Shown here piece after piece: positions 16,466 to 24,030 of a stretch of 64,000 bases of DNA. The stretch is from NCBI RefSeq assembly GCF_900172355.1, contig NZ_FWFZ01000004.1, positions 1 to 64,000 on the forward strand, given 5' to 3'. Origin of the DNA: Roseisalinus antarcticus. GTDB taxonomy: Bacteria; Pseudomonadota; Alphaproteobacteria; Rhodobacterales; Rhodobacteraceae. The stretch's first letter is position 1. Each line of letters starts with the position of its first letter. The notes under the pieces were generated by a model that saw nothing but the letters and a program-made list of their open reading frames with translations, ran no database searches and had not been told where the DNA came from. A program made the translations under genes and the position numbers.

Positions 16466-17341
16466 ATGAACTGGCGCGACATCCCCTCGCTCAAGGCTCT
16501 CCGCGCGTTCGAGGCCGCGGCCCGCCACGGCAGCTTTTCGGCCGCCGCGCGGGATCTGAACGTAACCCATGCCGCCGTGGCGCAGCATGTCCGCGCGCTG
16601 GAGGATCACTTCTCGCAGCCCCTGATGCGGCGCTCGGGCAACGCGATGACGCTCACCCCCGAGGGCCAGCCGCTGGCCCATGCGCTCGGCGAAGCCTTCG
16701 GCCTGATCGGCACCGCCACCCGCGACCTGCTCGACCGGGGCAGCGCCCGCGCCCTGCGGGTGGCGCTGACACCCTCCTTCGCGGCCAACTGGCTGATGCC
16801 CCGAATCGGCCGGTTCTGGGCCCGGCACCCGGATGTCCCGCTGGAGCTGATCCCCTCCAACAGGCTCGTCGACCTGCGGGCAGAGGGCATGGACATCGCG
16901 ATCCGCTACGGCCGCGGCCCCTGGTCCGGCGTCGACAGCATGCCGCTGGTCCCCGCCGGGCACGTCGCGGTCGGCGCACCGGGCCGCTACGGCCACCTCT
17001 CCCCCGACAACCTGTCGGAGCTGACCGGAGAGACCTGGCTGGTCGACACGATCCGCAGCGAGGAACGGCTCTGGGCCCGGGCCAACGGCCTCGATCTCGA
17101 CAGCGAACGGGTGCTGACCTTCGACACCGCGCAGCTCACCCGGGAGGCCGCCAAGGCCGGGCTCGGCATCGCCATCCTGCCCGCTCCGATCGTCGCCGAC
17201 GAGGTCGCGGCCGGCACGCTGCTGAAGCTCTGCGCCGAGGAAGGCAGCGCACTGGCCTATCACGTGGTGACACGGCCCGGCACGCTGCTGCCGGCGCGGG
17301 ATATCTTCATTAGCTGGTTGAAGGACGAGGCCCGAACCTGA
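16466..17341 (+). CDS. LysR-family transcriptional regulator (GcvA-like)
   Basis: A 291-aa regulator with an N-terminal winged HTH (SLKALRAFEAAARHGSFSAA, then VTHAAVAQHVRALE) and a C-terminal periplasmic-binding-type effector domain. The sequence order and the typical VALTPSFAANWLMPRIGRF segment put it in the GcvA/AmpR-like subgroup. The target genes are not evident: the neighbour downstream is regA in the opposite orientation, and upstream is a non-coding gap with short repeats. The start at 16466 is chosen from the normal family N-terminus; a further ATG at 16316 adds 50 unlikely residues. Confidence 0.9.
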   Translation: MNWRDIPSLKALRAFEAAARHGSFSAAARDLNVTHAAVAQHVRALEDHFSQPLMRRSGNAMTLTPEGQPLAHALGEAFGLIGTATRDLLDRGSARALRVALTPSFAANWLMPRIGRFWARHPDVPLELIPSNRLVDLRAEGMDIAIRYGRGPWSGVDSMPLVPAGHVAVGAPGRYGHLSPDNLSELTGETWLVDTIRSEERLWARANGLDLDSERVLTFDTAQLTREAAKAGLGIAILPAPIVADEVAAGTLLKLCAEEGSALAYHVVTRPGTLLPARDIFISWLKDEART

Positions 17342-17389
17342 CTCGCGGCCTCAGGTCTTCATTGCCTCGCAATATCCCCGCCGGAGGCA

Positions 17390-17410
17390 GCCCGGCCAAA
17401 CAAGCCGGGC
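17390..17410. terminator. Bidirectional hairpin between LysR gene and regA
   Basis: GCCCGGC and GCCGGGC form a 7-bp stem with a 7-nt loop in the convergent gap, able to end transcripts from both sides. Confidence 0.6.
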
Positions 17411-17442
17411 AGGTCCCGAACAGGCGCGCAGATTCTTGGAAA

Positions 17443-17994
17443 TCAGCGGGGGCTGCGCTTGGCGAGGATCCGCTGCAGGGTCCGGCGATGCATGCTCAGC
17501 CGCCGCGCGGTCTCCGACACGTTCCGGTCGCAAAGCTCGTAGACCCGCTGGATATGCTCCCACCGGACCCGGTCCGCGGACATCGGGTTCTCGGGCGGCG
17601 GCGGCAGGGCATCGGTCCCGGCCAGCAGCGCGTTGGTCACGTCGGTGGCGTCGGCCGGCTTCGACAGGTAATCCGTCGCGCCCATCTTCACCGCGGCCAC
17701 GGCCGTCGCAATGGCGCCATAGCCGGTCAGCACGACGATCCGGCTGTCCGGCCGGCGCTCGCGCAGCGCCTCGACCACGTCGAGCCCGTTGCCGTCCTCC
17801 AGCCGCAGGTCGATCACCGCATAGGCGGGCGGCCGCGCCGTGGCGATCGCCCGGCCGCCGGCCACGGTCTCGGCGGTCTCGACCGAGAACCCGCGCTTCT
17901 CCATGGCTTTCGCGAGGCGCCGCAGAAACGGCTCGTCGTCATCGACCAAAAGCAGGGATTTGTCGTCCCCAAGTTCCAATACGTTTGCGTCCAC
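17443..17994 (-). CDS. regA: Redox response regulator RegA/PrrA
   Basis: A global redox regulator that activates photosynthesis, carbon and nitrogen fixation and respiratory genes under low oxygen. The 183-aa protein has a receiver domain with acidic residues D18-D20, phospho-acceptor D62 (YAVIDLRLEDG), LTGYG and the KPA lysine, then a proline linker (ALPPPPENP) and a Fis-type HTH (NVSETARRLSMHRRTLQRIL). The linker and HTH are nearly invariant in RegA/PrrA/ActR. The start codon is GTG. It lies downstream of senC on the same strand, and regB is divergent from senC, the known reg/prr layout. Confidence 0.97.
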   Translation of the reverse strand: MDANVLELGDDKSLLLVDDDEPFLRRLAKAMEKRGFSVETAETVAGGRAIATARPPAYAVIDLRLEDGNGLDVVEALRERRPDSRIVVLTGYGAIATAVAAVKMGATDYLSKPADATDVTNALLAGTDALPPPPENPMSADRVRWEHIQRVYELCDRNVSETARRLSMHRRTLQRILAKRSPR

Positions 17995-18066
17995 CGGCGT
18001 TCATCCTCGGCCCCATCTGGTGAACTAACTAGTTTGCACCATGCCCCCGGTCAATTCGGACCGCGC

Positions 18067-18687
18067 TCAGACCGCCTCGGCCACGCATTGCACCGTGTCG
18101 GCCACCTGTTCGGGGGTGGCGTCCCGGCGGAAGAAATCTACGAAGCCCCGCTCGGGCAGCATCAGGTAGGTCAGCACCGTGTGGCTCACCAGGTAGAAGT
18201 CGTCCTCGGGGTCCGCCGGCACCTCGTAGCTAACGCGGTAGGCCTTCGCCGCCGCGTCGACCTGCTCGGGCGTGCCGGTCAGCCCGATCATCTCCTCGTG
18301 GAAATTGTCGGTGAATGCGTCCACCACCTCGGGCGTGTCCCGCCTGGGGTCCACCGAGATGAAGACGGATCTCGCCTCGACCCCGCGCGAGGTCAGGATG
18401 TCGATGGCCTGCCCGTTGCGCATCGCGTCCAGCGGACAGACGTCGGGGCAGAAGGTATAGCCGAAATAGACCAGCGTCGGCTCGGTGATGATCTCTTCGC
18501 TGGTCACCGTCTCGCCGGTCTCGTCGACCAGCTCGAAGGGCCCGCCGATGGCGCCGCCGGCGACCCGGCCCACGGTGCAATCGCCCAAGGAGGCCGACCG
18601 CTCCGACCAGGCCATCCAACCCCAGGCGCCGCCCAGCGCCAGCAGCGCCACGGCAGCCGTTCCAAGAACGATGTGTCTCTTCCCCAT
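18067..18687 (-). CDS. senC: SCO1/SenC/PrrC-family copper protein
   Basis: A membrane-anchored thioredoxin-fold protein that delivers copper to cytochrome c oxidase and also affects RegB signalling. The 206-aa protein has an N-terminal membrane anchor (about residues 5-25), then the copper site: CxxxC in FCPDVCPLD and a distal His in YLVSHTVLTY. ATG 18687 is chosen because GGAGG lies just before it; MEAR at 18699 is an alternative. It sits between regA and the divergent regB, so oxidase assembly and redox sensing are encoded together. Confidence 0.94.
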   Translation of the reverse strand: MGKRHIVLGTAAVALLALGGAWGWMAWSERSASLGDCTVGRVAGGAIGGPFELVDETGETVTSEEIITEPTLVYFGYTFCPDVCPLDAMRNGQAIDILTSRGVEARSVFISVDPRRDTPEVVDAFTDNFHEEMIGLTGTPEQVDAAAKAYRVSYEVPADPEDDFYLVSHTVLTYLMLPERGFVDFFRRDATPEQVADTVQCVAEAV

Positions 18688-18763
18688 GCGGGCCTCCATT
18701 GATCCGGTTCGCCGCGAGACATACCCTTGTCCTGCCCGGGTGCAAAAGGAGCAATTGCCGCAC

Positions 18764-20152
18764 ATGGACGTGACCGAATTCGAAATGTTCCGCGACCATG
18801 AGCGGTCGAACTGGGTGCGCCTGCGCACCCTGGTCGTCCTGCGCTGGATTGCCATCGCCGGGCAGACCATCGCGCTGATCGTCGCGGCCGAGGCCTTCGG
18901 GCTCCGGGTCGAGGTCGGTCTCGCGGCCATGACCATCGGCGCCTCGGTCCTCGCCAACCTGTTCTCGACCTTCGTCTTTCCCGAGAACCAGCGCCTGTCG
19001 GAGCGTCAGGCCACGCTGATGATGGTGTTCGACATCCTGCAGCTGGGGCTGCTGCTGTATCTGACCGGCGGGCTGAACAACCCCTTCGCGCTGCTGATGC
19101 TCGCGCCGGTGACGATTTCGGCCACCGTGCTGCACCTGCGCTCCACCCTCGCGCTGGGCGGGCTGGCCATCGCGATCGTCACCGCGCTCACGCAATTCTA
19201 CCTGCCCCTGCGCTCGGCCGACAACACGGTCCTGGTGCTGCCCGACCTCTTCAACTTCGGCTTCTGGCTCAGCCTTGTGATCGGCGCGGTGTTTCTCGCG
19301 CTCTACGCGCGGCAGGTCACCAACGAGATGCACATCATGGGCGACGCGTTGCTGGCGACGCAGCTGGCCCTGGCCCGCGAGCAGAAGCTGACCGATCTGG
19401 GCGGCGTCGTGGCCGCGGCGGCGCATGAACTCGGCACCCCGCTGGCCACGATCACCCTGGTCTCCTCCGAACTGACCGAAGAGCTCGACGGCATGCCCGA
19501 GCTTCAGGACGACGCCCGGCTGATCCGCCAGCAGGCCGACCGCTGCCGCGACATCCTGCGCTCCATGGGCCGGGCGGGGAAGGACGACATGCACCTGAAG
19601 CGCGCCCCGCTGGAGGTCGTCGTGCGCGAGGCGGCCGAACCCCACGCCAATCGCGGCAAGACCATCGTGATCGAGGCCCACCCCGAATCCGGCACCGGCA
19701 CGGGACAGCCCATCATCTTCCGGCGTCCCGAGGTCATCCACGGGCTGCGCAACCTGGTTCAGAACGCGGTGGATTTCGCCCATGGCGAGGTCAGCGTCCA
19801 TCTCACCTGGTCCCAGGACGAGGTGAAGGTCCGCATCGCCGACGACGGCGCGGGATTTCCACCGCAGCTGATCGGCCGGATCGGCGATCCGTTCGTAGGC
19901 CGCAGGCGCGGCGGCGAGAATCGCGGCCGCCGCCCGGGATACGAGGGCATGGGTCTCGGCCTCTTCATCGCCAAGACCCTGCTGGAGCGGTCCGGGGCAC
20001 GGATCTCGTTCGCCAACGGCGGCGGGCCGGGCCGCCGGCGCGGGCGGCTGGGCGGGGCGATCGTGCGGGTCGTCTGGCCGCGCGCCGCGCTCGAAGCCGG
20101 CAAGGCCGGAGAGGCCGAGGCCCTGGGCGAGAACCGCCCCTTCGTCGCCTGA
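18764..20152 (+). CDS. regB: Redox sensor histidine kinase RegB/PrrB
   Basis: A membrane kinase that phosphorylates RegA when the quinone pool is reduced. The 462-aa protein has about six transmembrane segments (residues 25-180) with the conserved quinone-site loop GGLNNPFALLMLAPVTISA, an H-box AAAAHELGTPLATI, the redox-active Cys in ADRCRDILRSMGR, and a HATPase domain with LRNLVQNAVDFA, ADDGAGF and GMGLGLFIAKTLL. The sequence GRRRGGENRGRRPGYEGMG shows the usual long ATP-lid insertion. ATG 18764 has AAGGAG about 13 nt upstream. It is divergent from senC and shares a 76-nt promoter region with it. Confidence 0.97.
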   Translation: MDVTEFEMFRDHERSNWVRLRTLVVLRWIAIAGQTIALIVAAEAFGLRVEVGLAAMTIGASVLANLFSTFVFPENQRLSERQATLMMVFDILQLGLLLYLTGGLNNPFALLMLAPVTISATVLHLRSTLALGGLAIAIVTALTQFYLPLRSADNTVLVLPDLFNFGFWLSLVIGAVFLALYARQVTNEMHIMGDALLATQLALAREQKLTDLGGVVAAAAHELGTPLATITLVSSELTEELDGMPELQDDARLIRQQADRCRDILRSMGRAGKDDMHLKRAPLEVVVREAAEPHANRGKTIVIEAHPESGTGTGQPIIFRRPEVIHGLRNLVQNAVDFAHGEVSVHLTWSQDEVKVRIADDGAGFPPQLIGRIGDPFVGRRRGGENRGRRPGYEGMGLGLFIAKTLLERSGARISFANGGGPGRRRGRLGGAIVRVVWPRAALEAGKAGEAEALGENRPFVA

Positions 20153-20248
20153 CCGCGCGATCAGCGGCCTTCCGCGCGATTTATCCCGGTTTAACGGCTG
20201 ATTAACCAATCTTGTCCATGGTCGGAGGGTCAATCATGAGGGATCGCG

Positions 20249-21871
20249 ATGACCGTTCAGAACCTGATCGCCCTTGGACTACCGCTGCTCGCCTGTGTAG
20301 TTGCCGTTTATCTGGTGAACCGCGAATCACGGTATGGCCGCTCCGTCGCCCGACAATTGCTGCGCGAGGCGGAAGGTTCGATCACCTTCCTTCTGGACGG
20401 CGACCACCTGGAGGATGCGACACCGGCCGCACATGCCCTGCTGCCCCGGCGCGACGGCCACACGCCCGACCGCGAGACGTTGATACGGGCGCTCTCGGCC
20501 CGGTTCGGCAACCTGCGGCAGGTGCTCGACACGATCGAGGGCGAGGGGATCATCACCATCCCCGCCGACGACGGCCCGGAATGGGTGGAAGCGGAATACT
20601 GGGAGGGCTTCCTGCGCCTGACCCTGCACAGCGATATCGGCGCACGGGCCCCTGGGATAAGTGCGCTCGCCGTCTCCGAGCTTGAGCAGGAGCTCGAATC
20701 GCTGCGCGCCATGGGCGAGGATTCGCCACAGCTGATCTGGCACCAAAACGGCCACGGAGAGATCACCTGGGCCAACAGGGCCTACCTCGACCTCGACGCC
20801 CGGCTGTCCGGCAGCATGGCGGCGGCAGATCCCGGGGCCTGGCCGCCGGGCCAGATCTTCGGCACCCTCGACGCGCCCCCCGACCAGGGGGACACCGATC
20901 AACGGCGTGTGCCGGTCGCGCTGCCCGAGGCGGATGAAGAGCTCTGGTTCGACATCACGACAGTCCGCCGCGGTCCCGGCTCCGTTCATTTTGCCGCCGA
21001 TGCCGGCGCCGTGGTGCGGGCCGAGGTGGCCCAGCGCAACTTCGTCCAGACCCTGGCCAAGACCTTCGCCGATCTCGCCATCGGCCTTGCGATCTTCGAC
21101 CGTCAGCGACGGCTGGTCATGTTCAACCCCTCGCTGATGGAGCTTACGGGCCTGCCCGTGGACTTTCTGGCGACGCGGCCGCTGATCCACTCTTTCCTCG
21201 ATCGGCTGCGCGAACAGAGGATGCTGCCCGAGCCGCGCAACTACCGCAACTGGCGCGAGGAGATCGCCGCGCTGGAGGCCGAGGCCGCCGACGGCACCTA
21301 TTGCGAGACCTGGATGCTGCCCGGCGGGCAGACCTACCGCGTCACCGGGCGACCCCATCCCGACGGCGCCATCGCCTTCCTGATGGAAGACATCACCGCC
21401 GAAATGTCCCTGACCCGCCGGTTCCGCAGCCAGATCGAGACGGCGACCGCGGTGTTCGATTCCCTCGACGAGGGGATCGCGGTGTTCAGCCCCTCGGGCA
21501 CGCTCACCATGGCCAACGCCGCCTACGAAGAGCTCTGGCCCCGGCATGACGAGACCGCGACGGACGCCGCCGGGGGCCTTGCGGGCGCGACCCTGTCCCT
21601 GCGCGAACACCGGCTGCGCGGCGAGATCGAGCGATGGAAGGCGAGCTGTGTGCCGAGCGACCTGTGGGCCGACATCCGCAGCAGCGCCGCCTCCGGCGAG
21701 GAGCGTCGGCCCTGGACAGGCCGGGTGCGCCGGGACGACGGCCGGCTGGTGCTATTCCGCGTCGTACCGCTTGCCGCAGGGGCCACGATGGTCGCCTTCA
21801 GCCACCCCCAGGACGAGGCCGAACTGCGCCCGCTGCTGCCCGCGCCGCGGCCCGTCGCCGCCACCGCCTGA
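20249..21871 (+). CDS. Membrane-anchored PAS-domain protein lacking a kinase domain
   Basis: A 540-aa protein with one N-terminal membrane segment (residues about 5-22), a region resembling a degenerate sensor, and two or three PAS-like domains (around residues 160-190, 265-375 and 390-510; LAIGLAIFDRQRRLVMFN and FDSLDEGIAVFSPSGTLTMAN are clear). No H-box or HATPase domain follows, so it cannot be a normal histidine kinase. A Shine-Dalgarno-like GAGGGAT lies 5 nt before the ATG. It stands between regB and tsaE, all on the plus strand. Its ligand and partner are unknown; a tie to redox control is only a guess from position. Confidence 0.8.
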   Translation: MTVQNLIALGLPLLACVVAVYLVNRESRYGRSVARQLLREAEGSITFLLDGDHLEDATPAAHALLPRRDGHTPDRETLIRALSARFGNLRQVLDTIEGEGIITIPADDGPEWVEAEYWEGFLRLTLHSDIGARAPGISALAVSELEQELESLRAMGEDSPQLIWHQNGHGEITWANRAYLDLDARLSGSMAAADPGAWPPGQIFGTLDAPPDQGDTDQRRVPVALPEADEELWFDITTVRRGPGSVHFAADAGAVVRAEVAQRNFVQTLAKTFADLAIGLAIFDRQRRLVMFNPSLMELTGLPVDFLATRPLIHSFLDRLREQRMLPEPRNYRNWREEIAALEAEAADGTYCETWMLPGGQTYRVTGRPHPDGAIAFLMEDITAEMSLTRRFRSQIETATAVFDSLDEGIAVFSPSGTLTMANAAYEELWPRHDETATDAAGGLAGATLSLREHRLRGEIERWKASCVPSDLWADIRSSAASGEERRPWTGRVRRDDGRLVLFRVVPLAAGATMVAFSHPQDEAELRPLLPAPRPVAATA

Positions 21872-21921
21872 CGGGTGCGAATTCCGCTTGCGGCGCTGCA
21901 GGCAGGGCCTAGTCTGCCGAC

Positions 21922-22404
21922 ATGCTCAGGCTTGCCGGACCCATCCACCTCGCTTCGCCCGATGCGACCGACGATCTCGGCGCCCGTTTTGCGCCGGTGC
22001 TCGGGCCCGGCGACGTGCTGCTGCTCTCGGGCGCGATCGGGGCCGGCAAGACCGCCTTCGCCCGCGCCCTGATCCAGGCCAGGCTGGGCCGCCCCGAGGA
22101 CGTGCCCTCGCCGACCTTCACCCTGGTCCAGACCTATGACGCGCCCGCCAAGCCGAGGGCCCCGGCCTGCGAGATCTGGCATGCAGATCTTTACCGCCTG
22201 ACCGGCCCCGGCGAGGCTGTCGAACTGGGCCTGGAAGAGGCGTTCACGGACGCGATCTGCCTGGTGGAATGGCCCGACCGCCTTGGCGACCTGACACCGC
22301 CCGAAGCGCTGCGCCTAGATTTCGCGGCGCTGGACCGCGGCCACGAGGTGACCTTTCACGGACCACCCGGCTGGCGCCCGCGGCTGGAGCGAATCCTTGC
22401 CTGA
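21922..22404 (+). CDS. tsaE: tRNA threonylcarbamoyladenosine biosynthesis ATPase TsaE
   Basis: The small ATPase needed for turnover of the TsaB-TsaD complex in t6A37 tRNA modification. The 160-aa protein has Walker A GAIGAGKTAFA (about residues 37-47), the SPTFTLVQTYD segment, HADLYRL and the VEWPDRL motif. Its stop overlaps the next ORF, which starts at a TTG, so tsaE begins a coupled run of five genes (tsaE-amgK-murU-addB-addA). Confidence 0.95.
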   Translation: MLRLAGPIHLASPDATDDLGARFAPVLGPGDVLLLSGAIGAGKTAFARALIQARLGRPEDVPSPTFTLVQTYDAPAKPRAPACEIWHADLYRLTGPGEAVELGLEEAFTDAICLVEWPDRLGDLTPPEALRLDFAALDRGHEVTFHGPPGWRPRLERILA

Positions 22405-23362
22405 GCGCCCCGATCTCGTCGCCCGCTTCCTCCAGCGCACCGGACATGGCGACTGGCTGCGAGAGCCGCTGCCTGTGGACGCCTCCCGCCGCCGCTACGA
22501 ACGGCTCCGCCGGGGCGGGATCTCGCGCATCCTGATGGACGCGCCCCCCGAGGCCGGCGAGGATGTCCGCCCGTTCCTGCGGATCGCGGACCACCTGCAC
22601 AGCCTCGGCCTGGCCGCGCCGGCCATTCACCATGCCGATGCGCAGGCCGGCCTGCTGATCCTCGAGGACCTGGGCCCCGACCAGGCCGCCGGCGCCATCG
22701 AGGCCGCGCCCGCGGCCGAGGTCCCGATCTATGAGGCCGCCGCCGAGGCGCTGGCCGTGCTCCAAAGCCACCCCGCGCCGGAGGGCCTGGCCCGCCTCGA
22801 CCCCGAAACCGGGGCGGCGATGCTGGAGCCTCTTCTTGACTGGCACGGCGATATCAATCCGGCGGCCGCCCGCGCCATCACCGACGAAACCGCCCGGATG
22901 CTGGAAGCCCATGCCGGGGCGCCCGAGGTCCTGTCCCTGCGCGATTTCCACGCCGAGAACCTGATCTGGCGGCCGGAGCGCAGAGGGCTGGACCGTGTCG
23001 GCCTGCTCGATTTCCAGGACGCCTTCCTCGCGCCCCCCGCCTATGATGTCGCCTCGCTGCTGGACGACGTGCGCCGCGCGGTCTCTGCCCCGGCCGAGGC
23101 GGCGGCGCTGCAGCGTTTCGTCGCGCGGACGGGGACCGACCCCGAGGCGCTCGCCGCCGCCCGCGCCGTGCTGTCGCTGCAACGCAACCTGCGGATCCTG
23201 GGGATCTTCGCCCGGCTGGTGCAGCGCGACGGCAAGCGCCGCTACCTCGCCTTTCTGCCACGGCTGCGCCACCTGCTGGCCCGGCACCTCGACCATCCCG
23301 CAGCCGCCGGGCTGCGCCCCCTCGCCCTGCCGCTGATCGAAAAGCCCCCCGCATGGGCGTGA
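22397..23362 (+). CDS. amgK: AmgK-type sugar kinase (aminoglycoside phosphotransferase fold)
   Basis: A 321-aa phosphotransferase of the APH fold. The Brenner motif LRDFHAENLIW with the catalytic Asp and the metal-binding LLDFQDAFLAPPAYD are visible. In proteobacteria this gene next to murU is AmgK, which phosphorylates MurNAc and GlcNAc at C1 for cell-wall recycling. The TTG start at 22397 gives the natural N-terminus (MPERPDLVARFL) and an 8-nt overlap with tsaE. The following murU overlaps its end by 10 nt, which supports the recycling role. Confidence 0.85.
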   Translation: MPERPDLVARFLQRTGHGDWLREPLPVDASRRRYERLRRGGISRILMDAPPEAGEDVRPFLRIADHLHSLGLAAPAIHHADAQAGLLILEDLGPDQAAGAIEAAPAAEVPIYEAAAEALAVLQSHPAPEGLARLDPETGAAMLEPLLDWHGDINPAAARAITDETARMLEAHAGAPEVLSLRDFHAENLIWRPERRGLDRVGLLDFQDAFLAPPAYDVASLLDDVRRAVSAPAEAAALQRFVARTGTDPEALAAARAVLSLQRNLRILGIFARLVQRDGKRRYLAFLPRLRHLLARHLDHPAAAGLRPLALPLIEKPPAWA

Positions 23363-24030
23363 CACCGGAGGCCGCGCTGTTCTTCGCCGCCGGGCTGGGC
23401 ACCCGGATGCGGCCGCTCACCGATACCCGGCCCAAGCCGCTGGTACGAGTGGGCGGCACCACCCTGCTGGATCATGCGCTGTCGCTGGCCGAGGCCGCGG
23501 GGATCGGGCGCAAGGTGGTCAACGCGCATTACCTCGCGGACATGATCGCAGCGCACCTTCAGGGCCGCGACATCGCCCTCTCGGACGAGCGTGACCGGCT
23601 GCTCGACACCGGCGGGGGGCTGCGCAAGGCCCTCCCGTTGCTGGGGCCCGGGCCTGTCTTTACCATGAACACCGATGCGGTCTGGCGCGGGCCGAACCCC
23701 TTCGCCCTGCTGCGGGACCATTGGGCGCCGGACCGGATGGAGGCGCTGTTGCTCTGCGTCCCGCGCGAGGCGGCGCTGGGCCACGCCGGAGCGGGAGATT
23801 TCACATTCGATCCGGCCGGCCGCCTCGCCTACGGGCCCGGGCCGGTCTATACAGGCGCGCAGATCGTCGCCCCCGCGACGCTGGACGGCATCGACGGGGA
23901 CGTGTTCTCGATGCGCCGCGTCTGGGACCGGATGATCGACCGGGGCACGATCTTCGGCCTGGCCTATCCGGGCCGGTGGTGCGACGTGGGCCGGCCGGAC
24001 AGCATACCAATCGCGGAGACGCTGACATGA
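23353..24030 (+). CDS. murU: MurNAc-1-phosphate uridylyltransferase MurU
   Basis: A 225-aa nucleotidyltransferase that makes UDP-MurNAc from MurNAc-1-phosphate, allowing recycled wall sugar to bypass de novo synthesis by MurA/MurB (the fosfomycin target). The pyrophosphorylase motif FFAAGLGTRMRPLTDTRPKP is at the N-terminus, with DTGGGLRKALP and NTDAVWRG further on. It overlaps amgK by 10 nt and addB by 4 nt. Confidence 0.88.
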   Translation: MGVTPEAALFFAAGLGTRMRPLTDTRPKPLVRVGGTTLLDHALSLAEAAGIGRKVVNAHYLADMIAAHLQGRDIALSDERDRLLDTGGGLRKALPLLGPGPVFTMNTDAVWRGPNPFALLRDHWAPDRMEALLLCVPREAALGHAGAGDFTFDPAGRLAYGPGPVYTGAQIVAPATLDGIDGDVFSMRRVWDRMIDRGTIFGLAYPGRWCDVGRPDSIPIAETLT

